Shown: piece by piece, positions 1 to 6,728 of the stretch
Position numbering within the stretch: the stretch's first letter is position 1
How the letters are laid out: the number at the start of each line of letters is the position of its first letter
Assembly: GCA_003551405.1 (NCBI GenBank)
Contig: PUMO01000103.1
Location: 1 to 20,954 of the forward strand
Direction: 5' to 3'
From: Mollicutes bacterium
GTDB lineage: Bacteria; Bacillota_I; Bacilli_A; Izemoplasmatales; Izemoplasmataceae
Length of the DNA: 20,954 nucleotides
Position numbers and translations under genes: made by a program
The notes under the pieces: generated by a model
Databases searched by the model: none
What the model was told of the DNA's origin: nothing
Seen by the model: the letters and a program-made list of their open reading frames with translations, nothing else

Positions 1-865
1 AAGATTCCTCTGTGGAAGCACTTACCGCGATGACTGAATCATAAGCAGCAGGATATGTGACATTATCGCCTGAATCATCGTCAACCCCTTCATTGCCAGC
101 AGCGCCAACGAGCAACATCCCTTCGTCATATGCAGTGTTCAATGTTTCTTCAAAGGCACTTGAGTATGTATTGGACCCAAGCGACATATTCAGTACATCA
201 AGCTCATTCTCAATCGCCCACTCGACACCGGCAATAATATCGGAGGTTAGACCGCTCCCTTCATCTTCAAGGGCTTTGATAGAATAAAGATTGACCGCGG
301 GCGCAACCCCCACTAAGCCTTCGTCATTTTGTCTGGCCGCAATGGTCCCTGCAACATGTGTCCCATGTCCATTCGCATCCGTGTCATAAGGCTCATCATT
401 CATCGTATTGATTCCGCCGACCACATTTAAATCATCATGCGTCCCATCAATTCCTGTATCAATGACACCGACATCAATGTTTTCACCCATTGTGGTGTCA
501 AACGTATCAAAGAGGTTGGATTCACCATCAAAAACACGCGTGACACCCCACGGCACTGTTTCTAATGCTTGCATGGGCGCATCCTTTTCAACAAAACGAA
601 TGTTTGCGTGGGCTTCAAGCGCACGAATGGCATAGTCATTTAGCGAAGCCTCAATGATGTTGGTATGCTCAAATGCACGCGTAACCTTGTCTTCAAGTAT
701 GTCGATATGGTCATAATTCGCATGATCATCAAGGCCAACAAGGACGGACTGTGGTTGATTCATGGCCTCAGTGGACTGGGTGAAAATACGCACACCAAAA
801 AGTGCACTAATAACGATGGATAGCATTAACATATGGTATAATAGTGGCCAAACTTTTGTGAACAT
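1..865 (-). CDS. Subtilisin-like serine protease (peptidase S8), partial: C-terminal part beyond the window
   Basis: This is an extracellular or cell-surface serine endopeptidase of the subtilase family, read on the minus strand; 288 codons are present. Residues about 5-28 form a hydrophobic export signal. Residues about 38-100 resemble the inhibitor I9 propeptide that folds the protease and is then cleaved off. The catalytic domain follows: the Asp motif VIDTGID (D136), the His motif NGHGTHVAGT (H167) and the oxyanion-hole Asn in AAGNEG (N258) are all visible. The catalytic Ser (GTS motif) should lie past the left edge and cannot be checked. The start at 865 has a GGGGTGA ribosome site about 5 bases upstream and is followed directly by the signal peptide. 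The gene is divergent from glgA and has its own candidate promoter. The family assignment is very sure; the substrate is unknown. Confidence 0.95.
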   Translation of the reverse strand, partial: MFTKVWPLLYHMLMLSIVISALFGVRIFTQSTEAMNQPQSVLVGLDDHANYDHIDILEDKVTRAFEHTNIIEASLNDYAIRALEAHANIRFVEKDAPMQALETVPWGVTRVFDGESNLFDTFDTTMGENIDVGVIDTGIDGTHDDLNVVGGINTMNDEPYDTDANGHGTHVAGTIAARQNDEGLVGVAPAVNLYSIKALEDEGSGLTSDIIAGVEWAIENELDVLNMSLGSNTYSSAFEETLNTAYDEGMLLVGAAGNEGVDDDSGDNVTYPAAYDSVIAVSASTEES

Positions 866-933
866 ACTTTTCACCCCTTTACCATACAACAACGTCACGT
901 CCAATTTTATTGGATTCATAAGAATATAATTTC

Positions 934-964
934 ACTATAGCATAAAATGGCTTATCGTTTTCAA
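934..964 (-). promoter_or_regulatory. Candidate promoter of the subtilisin-like protease gene
   Basis: On the minus strand, TTGAAA (959-964) is followed after 19 bases by TATAGT (934-939), which is preceded by TGC, an extended -10 element. Transcription would start near 927, about 60 bases before the protease start codon. The spacer is long, but the extended -10 can compensate. Confidence 0.4.
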
Positions 965-1039
965 AAAAAGTTAGCACGGTTATGTTTAAGGTTGTCCATT
1001 TCACGTTAGAACATTCATTAAGTGTTTTTGTAAAAGGGG

Positions 1040-1068
1040 TCGCACACTCACAGACCATCATGTATAAT
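1040..1068 (+). promoter_or_regulatory. Weak candidate promoter of glgA-glgC
   Basis: A perfect TATAAT at 1063-1068 lies just ahead of glgA. The hexamer 17 bases upstream, TCGCAC at 1040-1045, matches the -35 consensus poorly. If it is used, transcription would start near 1075, at the ribosome-binding site, giving an almost leaderless message. A second TATAAT at 925-930 has no good -35 either, so the true promoter remains unclear. Confidence 0.25.
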
Positions 1069-1085
1069 GAAACTGGAGGGATATG

Positions 1086-2507
1086 ATGAAAATATTGTTT
1101 GCAGGAAGTGAAGCAACGCCGTTTTGTAAAACAGGCGGCCTGGCGGATGTACTTGGCAGTTTACCCCCAGCAATGGCTGAGCGAAATCATGATGTTTCGC
1201 TTGTGCTGCCAAAACATCAGGTTATAAAAGATACGTATCAAGAAACGCTCACCCTTATTCACCAAACGAGTGTTCAAGTACACAATAAAGAAGAATACGT
1301 CGGCATTGAAACCATGAGACATAACGGGATTCATGTTTATGTGATTGACAATGAATATTATTTTGGCTACCGGCCTAATCTTTATGGTGATTTTGATGAT
1401 GGTGAACGTTATGGTTTTTATGTTCAGGCGATCAAAAAATTACTTGAATATTTAAACACCCCCTTTGATATTGTCCATGCACATGATTGGCAAACGGGGC
1501 TCTTATCCTATGTGTTGAAAGCCAGCAATGATGCGTTGCTTTCACACCCCAAAATGGTGTTTACCATTCACAACATTGCTTACCAAGGCCAATTTGACAA
1601 GGGGCTTTTTCCTTATTTAGGGATTCCCTACAGCCCGGAAATCGAGTTTTCTGATATGATAAACTTTTTAAAAACCGGCATTGTGACCAGCGATTATATT
1701 ACAACCGTTTCAAAAACGTATTCTGAAGAATTGACCCATGCGTATTTCGCTTACGGGATGGAAAACTTGCTTAATGAGCGGCGTCATATCTTTACTGGCA
1801 TCTTAAACGGGATTGATACAGACAGCTTCAATCCCAAAACCGACACAAAAATTGCGCATAATTATTCAGCGTATAATTACTTAAAAGGTAAAAAGGCCAA
1901 CAAGGACGCACTGCTTAACATGTTTCATGTTCAAAACGGTCATAAACCCATTGTCGGTATCGTTTCAAGACTTACCGAACAGAAGGGCCTCAATTTGGTG
2001 CTTGACACCATTTCACCATTTTTGGAAGACGACCGCTTGACACTGGTTGTGCTCGGGACAGGAGAACAGGACATTGAAGGGGCTTTTGAAAACTTAAAAC
2101 AACGTTTCCCTAAAAACGTCGGCCTATATATTGGGTATTCAGACGCCATTGCAAGACAAATATATGCGGGCAGCGATCTCTTCTTGATGCCATCGCGCTT
2201 TGAACCGTGCGGGCTTGCACAAATGATTGCGCTTCGCTATGGAACCTTGCCCGTGGTCAGACAAACCGGCGGCCTTAAAGACACCATCACCCCCTTCAAT
2301 CAATATACACATGAAGGCAACGGCTTTGGGTTCATGAACTTCGATGCTGAAGATTTTGCGCGAACACTGGAAGCCGCACTGCAAACGTATAAAAACTATG
2401 AAATATTCAAAAAAATGATTCGACGCGGCATGAGGGAAGATTTTTCCTGGACCAGAAGTGCCGAAACATATGAACAGATGTATCAACACTTATTAGGAGG
2501 GAAATAA
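1086..2507 (+). CDS. glgA: Glycogen (starch) synthase, ADP-glucose type
   Basis: GlgA transfers glucose from ADP-glucose to the growing alpha-1,4-glucan in the cytoplasm. It is a GT-B fold, family GT5 glycosyltransferase. The N-terminal domain opens with MKILFAGSEATPFCKTGGLADV, whose KTGGLADV (about residues 15-22) is the ADP-glucose-binding signature. HDWQTGL lies near residue 132, and the C-terminal domain carries GIVSRLTEQKG and RFEPCGLAQM, with the catalytic Glu in the latter. About 473 residues is normal for the family. The ATG at 1086 is preferred over the adjacent one at 1083 because the GGAGGG at 1075-1080 then sits about six bases away and the protein starts exactly at the conserved MKILF. 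glgC begins two bases after the stop. glgB, glgP and glgD are not in the window. Confidence 0.97.
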   Translation: MKILFAGSEATPFCKTGGLADVLGSLPPAMAERNHDVSLVLPKHQVIKDTYQETLTLIHQTSVQVHNKEEYVGIETMRHNGIHVYVIDNEYYFGYRPNLYGDFDDGERYGFYVQAIKKLLEYLNTPFDIVHAHDWQTGLLSYVLKASNDALLSHPKMVFTIHNIAYQGQFDKGLFPYLGIPYSPEIEFSDMINFLKTGIVTSDYITTVSKTYSEELTHAYFAYGMENLLNERRHIFTGILNGIDTDSFNPKTDTKIAHNYSAYNYLKGKKANKDALLNMFHVQNGHKPIVGIVSRLTEQKGLNLVLDTISPFLEDDRLTLVVLGTGEQDIEGAFENLKQRFPKNVGLYIGYSDAIARQIYAGSDLFLMPSRFEPCGLAQMIALRYGTLPVVRQTGGLKDTITPFNQYTHEGNGFGFMNFDAEDFARTLEAALQTYKNYEIFKKMIRRGMREDFSWTRSAETYEQMYQHLLGGK

Positions 2508-2509
2508 TT

Positions 2510-3733
2510 ATGGACACACTCGCACTTATTTTAGCAGGTGGCCGGGGATCAAGACTGGATTTATTAAGCGAAAAGCGGGTGAAACCCGCCGTCCCTTTTG
2601 CAGGGAAGTACCGTATCATTGACTTTACCTTGTCAAATTGTTCCAACTCCGGCATTTATCATATCGGTATTTTGACACAGTATCATCCATTAAGTCTTAA
2701 CGAACACATCGGCACCGGTAAACCATGGGACCTTGACCGCCGCGATACGTCGCTTTCATTACTTCAGCCGCATAAGAAGTGGTATACTGGCACCGCTGAC
2801 AGCGTGGCGCAAAATATCGACTATATTAAACGGGCCCAGCCAGACAATGTCATTATTTTATCTGGAGACCATGTTTATAAAATGGACTACCGGAAAATGA
2901 TCGATAAACACAACGCCAAGGGGGCTGATTTAACCATCGCCGTCCAAGAGGTCCCCATGGAAGAAACCAATCGCTTTGGCATTCTTAGAACCAACGAAGA
3001 GGATAAGATTATTGAATTTCAGGAAAAACCTGAAAAAACCGATTCGAACCTTGCGTCCATGGGCATCTATGTTTTCAAAACTGAAGCGCTGCTTGACGCA
3101 CTTGAAAACGTCAAGGAAGAAAACCTTGATTTCGGTAAGCATATTATTCCTTACATGATTGGTGGTAAGGTTTACAGCTATATCTTCAGTGGTTATTGGA
3201 AAGATGTGGGGACATATGATGCTTATTTACACGCCAATTTGGAACTGACAAGTACGGTCGACCAAGTCCCGCTTGATATGTATGACCGTGGCTGGCGTAT
3301 TTATACAAGAAGTGAAGAAATGCCCTCAGTAAAGGTCGGCTCAAAAAGCACCATCGCGCAAGCCTTGATTTCAAACGGCTCCATCGTGGCCGGTCATGTT
3401 GAGCGCAGTGTGCTCTCTCCGGGCGTTGTTGTACACCCTGGCGCCACCGTTAAAAATTCAGTCATATTAAATGACAGTGAAGTGCTTCCTGGGGCGGTTG
3501 TTGAAAATGCAATCATTGATAAAAATGTACGCATCGGCTTTGACGCTAAAATCGGACACGGTGATGATTATACGCACAACAAGGAAAAACCCGAGTTACT
3601 ACAAAGCGGCATCAATGCCATCGGGAAAGGTGTTGAGGTGCCTGATAATACCATCATTGAACGCAACTGTCGCATCTTTTCAACCGCAACGTTTGAAGAC
3701 ACCATCATCAAAAGCGGCTCGACCCTTAAATAA
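2510..3733 (+). CDS. glgC: Glucose-1-phosphate adenylyltransferase (ADP-glucose pyrophosphorylase)
   Basis: GlgC makes ADP-glucose from ATP and glucose-1-phosphate, the committed step of bacterial glycogen synthesis, and so supplies GlgA encoded just upstream. The nucleotidyltransferase domain shows LAGGRGSRL (residues 8-16), KPAVPFAGKYRIIDF, the WYTGTADSV adenine-site motif, SGDHVYKMDY with the metal-binding Asp, FQEKPE and SMGIYVF. From about residue 290 a left-handed beta-helix follows, seen as regularly spaced hexad-like repeats. The full catalytic set argues against the non-catalytic GlgD paralogue. The 407-residue length is within the family range. The ribosome site AGGAGG lies inside the end of glgA, so the two genes are translationally linked. 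The gene converges on recU, with a hairpin between them. Confidence 0.97.
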   Translation: MDTLALILAGGRGSRLDLLSEKRVKPAVPFAGKYRIIDFTLSNCSNSGIYHIGILTQYHPLSLNEHIGTGKPWDLDRRDTSLSLLQPHKKWYTGTADSVAQNIDYIKRAQPDNVIILSGDHVYKMDYRKMIDKHNAKGADLTIAVQEVPMEETNRFGILRTNEEDKIIEFQEKPEKTDSNLASMGIYVFKTEALLDALENVKEENLDFGKHIIPYMIGGKVYSYIFSGYWKDVGTYDAYLHANLELTSTVDQVPLDMYDRGWRIYTRSEEMPSVKVGSKSTIAQALISNGSIVAGHVERSVLSPGVVVHPGATVKNSVILNDSEVLPGAVVENAIIDKNVRIGFDAKIGHGDDYTHNKEKPELLQSGINAIGKGVEVPDNTIIERNCRIFSTATFEDTIIKSGSTLK

Positions 3734-3737
3734 AAAA

Positions 3738-3771
3738 GAAAGGATTCTTCGTCATTTTGAAGAATCCTTTT
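3738..3771. terminator. Shared hairpin terminator between convergent glgC and recU
   Basis: AAAGGATTCTTC (3739-3750) pairs perfectly with GAAGAATCCTTT (3759-3770), giving a 12-bp stem and an 8-base loop, extendable by one G-T pair. Read on the minus strand the stem is followed by CTTTTTT, a proper U-tract, so it is strongest for recU. On the plus strand only TTTTCC follows, making it weaker for glgC. The recU stop codon (3752-3754) lies in the loop, and the last recU codons form one arm of the stem. Confidence 0.85.
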
Positions 3772-4336
3772 CCATGTAGGCATCGACAGCTTTCAAATAA
3801 TCTATTCGCGGCGCAAACCCTTCTTTGACAGCAAAACCAACGGACTGAATTTCATCGTGTCTGATCGATTTTCGTCCTGTTTCACTGCGCTTGAGATAAT
3901 GTTTCAACCATTCATAACCAAGCAGGTATACCGTTTCATCACTGTGCCAGTGAATCAGCAAAAAAGCCACACCACCGTGGTGATGGACCCCATCTAAGTG
4001 CTTGATTTGATGATCCTGGATGTTTTTAAGTGGAAATGATGAGGGTGTACGGTTCTCTTTAACGTCAAAATCAATGTATGCGCCCTTATAAATGCCATTG
4101 TAATCAGTGGTTGAGGGGGTTCGGTAGTAGGCTTCCGTTATTTTCGCTTTATTTCGTGAAGGATAAGAAACGCCAACGACTTGCAATGGGGTAGGCTTTT
4201 TGTGAATGACGGCCAAGTCATGTTCCAAATAGTACTGATTGGCTTCATCAATCAGTTTTTCAAGTCGCATGCCTCGGTTCTTTACACTGACTTTTCTTTC
4301 AGCGGGACGTTTTTTGGGGGTTGGATAATTTATCAT
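3752..4336 (-). CDS. recU: Holliday junction resolvase RecU
   Basis: RecU cleaves four-way DNA junctions during recombinational repair and chromosome segregation in low-GC Gram-positive bacteria and Mollicutes. The 194-residue protein carries the family signatures NRGMRLEKLIDE, AVIHKKPTP, STTDYNGIYKGAYIDF (residues about 75-90), FPLKN, DHQIKH, GRKSIR and FAPRIDYL. In the PD-(D/E)XK nuclease core, D78 and K93 match B. subtilis D88 and K103. The Glu of the family's EAK is Asp here (D91, reading DVK), a conservative replacement that the nuclease fold tolerates. The ATG at 4336 is preceded by AGGTGA at a good distance. In many Bacilli recU sits beside the penicillin-binding protein gene ponA; here it stands alone, divergent from the RNase J gene. 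Confidence 0.96.
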   Translation of the reverse strand: MINYPTPKKRPAERKVSVKNRGMRLEKLIDEANQYYLEHDLAVIHKKPTPLQVVGVSYPSRNKAKITEAYYRTPSTTDYNGIYKGAYIDFDVKENRTPSSFPLKNIQDHQIKHLDGVHHHGGVAFLLIHWHSDETVYLLGYEWLKHYLKRSETGRKSIRHDEIQSVGFAVKEGFAPRIDYLKAVDAYMEKDSSK

Positions 4337-4379
4337 AGCATCACCTGGTTTTATCTTATCATATTTGCACAGTAACGAG

Positions 4380-4397
4380 ATTTTGTTTTGACAAAAT
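4380..4397. repeat. 18-bp palindrome between divergent recU and RNase J genes
   Basis: ATTTTGT (4380-4386) and ACAAAAT (4391-4397) are perfect inverted repeats around a 4-base centre. A TTGACA hexamer (4388-4393) overlaps the right arm. The site lies about 45 bp upstream of the recU start and could be an operator for either gene. It does not match the Bacillus LexA box. The function is inferred only. Confidence 0.35.
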
Positions 4398-4426
4398 TTG
4401 TGGTTTTACTATGAAAACACACCTAA

Positions 4427-4437
4427 TATGTTATAAT
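4427..4437 (+). promoter_or_regulatory. Extended -10 promoter of the RNase J-Nudix operon
   Basis: TATGTTATAAT matches the extended -10 element (TRTGnTATAAT) exactly. No good -35 lies 17 bases upstream; TTTACT at 4405-4410 is 21 bases away. Extended -10 promoters often tolerate this. Transcription would start near 4444, leaving a leader of about 30 bases. Confidence 0.55.
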
Positions 4438-4475
4438 GTTTGAGATAACAAAACACATCTAAAGGAGGTGTTTTT

Positions 4476-6149
4476 GTGAGCCAAATCGATTTCCTTGCGC
4501 TTGGTGGGCTTGGGGAAAACGGCAAAAACATGTATTGTTTGGAAATAGACAATCAAATTTTTGTTCTAGATGGCGGATTGAAATATCCAACCGATGAACT
4601 TTTCGGTGTTGATGCCATCCTTCCCGATTTTTCTTATCTGATTAACAACAAGCAACGCATCAAGGGCATATTCTTATCTCACGGCCACGAAGACCACATT
4701 GGGGCCATGCCCAAATTACTAAAAGACATCAATGTTCCAGTCTATGGGACTTATTTTACGTTGGCGCTCTTAGAAGACGCGCTAAAAGATCAAACCATGG
4801 ATACATCTAAAGTGAAGACACAGACAATCACCAAAGACACCGTCATCAATTTTAAGAATGTTGAGGTGTCATTCTACCAAACCACCCATTCCATTCCCGG
4901 CTCAGTCGCCATGGCATTTGACACAGAAGATGGTGTTATTGTGTATGCACCAGATTACACGTTTGAACAAAATGTGGAACCCGAATATAAAACGTCATTC
5001 GACCGTTTAGCGCGTATTGCCAGTAAAGATGTGCTTGCGCTCTTAACTGAAACGCTCGGCGCCACGACAGGACCGACGGCATACGGGGCGCGTCAACTGG
5101 ATTTTTCATTGAACCAGGCTTTTAACAAAGCCAAGGACCGTATAGTGGTCAGTGCGTTTTCAACCGACATATACCGCATTCAAAAAGTCGTGAACATCGC
5201 CCTTAAATATGACCGCGACATCGCCATTATAGGACGCAAAGCGCAGCGCATGGTTGACATTGCGATCAATGTGGGTGTTTTAAAGATACCTGAAGATAAA
5301 CTGAGAACCTTGAAATTCATTGATGAAAACAATAAAAACGAACTTAAAAACAGTGTCGTGCTTGTGACGGGAGAACGTCATGAACCGTTTTACATGCTTC
5401 AGCGCATGGTTAAGGAAATTGACCGCTTGATTCACTTGAAATCCAGTGATTCAGTGATTATGATGACCCCACCCGTACCAGGTACTGAAAAAATCGCGGC
5501 CCGCACACTCGATGTCCTATATCGCAATGACATTTTAGTCAAACAGATTGATAAGGAATTATTGCCCAGTGCCCATGCGAACAGTGAGGACATCAAACTG
5601 CTTATCAATTTCTTGAACCCGCGCTACGTTGTGCCCGTGATTGGCGAATACCGACATTTTTATGCCCTTAAACAAATTGCGAAGAGCCAGGGTTTCCAGG
5701 AAAAGGATGTCATCGAACTGGAAAACGGCAAACGGTTCCGCTTTAAAAATGGTGAGGCCACCCAAGTCGTTGATTCCATCAAAGCCGGTGACGTATTGGT
5801 AGATGGTATTTTAGAAAGTGACTTAAGTGACGTGGTACTCACAGACCGCGAAATTCTTTCTCAAGACGGTGTTTTGCTCATTGTAGGCCATATCGATGCG
5901 AAAAAGAAAAAAGTGGTTGATGAACCTGAAGTCATTTCACGTGGCTTTGTCTTTATGAAAGAAAATGAAGGATTAATCGGTGAAGTGGTTGATTTATTCC
6001 ATCAAAACGCACAAAAGATGTTTGAAAAACGCTATTTTGATTGGCGTTTGTTCAAGGAACAATTGCGCGAAAATGTAAGTAAGCATTTATTTCGCTCCAC
6101 ATCCAGACGTCCCATTGTGATTCCGGTGTTGATCGATGTCAACAAATAA
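4476..6149 (+). CDS. rnj: RNase J-family ribonuclease (beta-CASP metallo-beta-lactamase), divergent J2-like paralogue
   Basis: RNase J enzymes degrade and process RNA as 5'-to-3' exonucleases and endonucleases. This 557-residue protein has the full layout: an N-terminal metallo-beta-lactamase domain (LALGGLGENGKNMY, HGHEDH at 69-74, THSIPGS with H138, metal Asp in YAPDY at D160), an inserted beta-CASP domain (about 220-355), and the usual C-terminal domain (LLSQDG to IVIPVLIDV). Some conserved motifs are altered. The PVHGEYR motif reads PVIGEYR, so a metal-ligand His is I389. GSQGE reads GERHE, SDSTN reads TETLG, and SGHA reads SAHA. This suggests a J2-type or catalytically changed subunit paired with a canonical RNase J elsewhere. 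The start is GTG, with AAAGGAGGTG at ideal spacing. The end overlaps the Nudix gene by 14 bases. Confidence 0.9.
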   Translation: MSQIDFLALGGLGENGKNMYCLEIDNQIFVLDGGLKYPTDELFGVDAILPDFSYLINNKQRIKGIFLSHGHEDHIGAMPKLLKDINVPVYGTYFTLALLEDALKDQTMDTSKVKTQTITKDTVINFKNVEVSFYQTTHSIPGSVAMAFDTEDGVIVYAPDYTFEQNVEPEYKTSFDRLARIASKDVLALLTETLGATTGPTAYGARQLDFSLNQAFNKAKDRIVVSAFSTDIYRIQKVVNIALKYDRDIAIIGRKAQRMVDIAINVGVLKIPEDKLRTLKFIDENNKNELKNSVVLVTGERHEPFYMLQRMVKEIDRLIHLKSSDSVIMMTPPVPGTEKIAARTLDVLYRNDILVKQIDKELLPSAHANSEDIKLLINFLNPRYVVPVIGEYRHFYALKQIAKSQGFQEKDVIELENGKRFRFKNGEATQVVDSIKAGDVLVDGILESDLSDVVLTDREILSQDGVLLIVGHIDAKKKKVVDEPEVISRGFVFMKENEGLIGEVVDLFHQNAQKMFEKRYFDWRLFKEQLRENVSKHLFRSTSRRPIVIPVLIDVNK

Positions 6150-6636
6150 TCCATTGATTATTGATGTGATTGAAGACAACCTTGACAAAGAAACCGTGGC
6201 GCATATACCCCCTAATATAGGGGTGCGCGCGGTCTTTTTCTTGAATAACAAAGTGTGTTTGGTTCATTACGAAAGCACGGACCGCTATACCCTTCCCGGC
6301 GGCGGAAAAGAGAAGAATGAAACATTCACTGAAGCGCTCGCGCGCGAAATTAAAGAAGAAACCGGATACACGATGTTGAATGCCACCCCTTCGGTCATCA
6401 TCAGGGAATATTTTACTGATTCTGTGTGGCATCATCATTTTTACAGCGTTCAAGTTGAAAAGCAAGCGCAAGCCAATGCTTTGACGGGTGAGGAAGAAAC
6501 CCTGGGGCTTAAACCCGTTTTCAAGCCCTTAAATGAAGCACTTGAAATCTTAGCGTTCCAGCCAACGCATAGGATAGAACACAAGCAAATCAACAACCGT
6601 GAATTGCTTGGTCTTATGCTCTCTATTGAAAAATAA
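6136..6636 (+). CDS. Nudix hydrolase
   Basis: This protein of 166 residues hydrolyses a nucleoside diphosphate linked to another group; the substrate cannot be read from the sequence. A perfect Nudix box (GX5EX7REUXEEXGU) is visible as GGGKEKNE followed by REIKEETGY, at about residues 55-77. It is preceded by a beta strand GVRAVFFLNNKVCLVHY typical of the fold. The start codon overlaps the end of the RNase J gene by 14 bases and has only a weak ribosome site, so translation is probably coupled; the exact start is not certain. The pairing with RNase J permits the guess that it trims RNA 5' ends (RppH-like), but a role in oxidised-nucleotide clean-up is equally possible. No clear terminator follows. 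Confidence 0.88.
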   Translation: MSTNNPLIIDVIEDNLDKETVAHIPPNIGVRAVFFLNNKVCLVHYESTDRYTLPGGGKEKNETFTEALAREIKEETGYTMLNATPSVIIREYFTDSVWHHHFYSVQVEKQAQANALTGEEETLGLKPVFKPLNEALEILAFQPTHRIEHKQINNRELLGLMLSIEK

Positions 6637-6665
6637 ACAGAAGCACAGTCTTTGTTGTATGACAG

Positions 6666-6693
6666 TTTACAAACAAAAGCAATGTGTTATAAT
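6666..6693 (+). promoter_or_regulatory. Promoter of trigger factor gene
   Basis: TTTACA (6666-6671), a 16-base spacer and a perfect TATAAT (6688-6693) preceded by TGT, an extended -10. Transcription would start near 6700, close ahead of the AGGAGG at 6711-6716. This is among the best promoters in the window, in keeping with an abundant chaperone. Confidence 0.7.
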
Positions 6694-6728
6694 TAACAAG
6701 GATTAAATTTAGGAGGTTTTTTACATTT

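Noticed and set aside
57..635. Ser/Pro-rich plus-strand open frames
   Set aside because: They are the complement of the subtilisin-like gene, whose catalytic motifs on the minus strand are unmistakable.
901..913. Short palindrome CCAAT-TTT-ATTGG upstream of the protease
   Set aside because: Only five to six weak pairs, A-T-rich, expected by chance; no T-run or positional meaning.
879..1061. A 60-codon minus-strand open frame between the protease and glgA
   Set aside because: It overlaps the candidate promoter of the protease gene, has no convincing ribosome site, no recognisable domain, and ends just before the protease start; most likely untranslated DNA.
2139..2489. A 116-codon minus-strand open frame antisense to glgA
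   Set aside because: Antisense shadow of a confident gene, with no ribosome site or family features.
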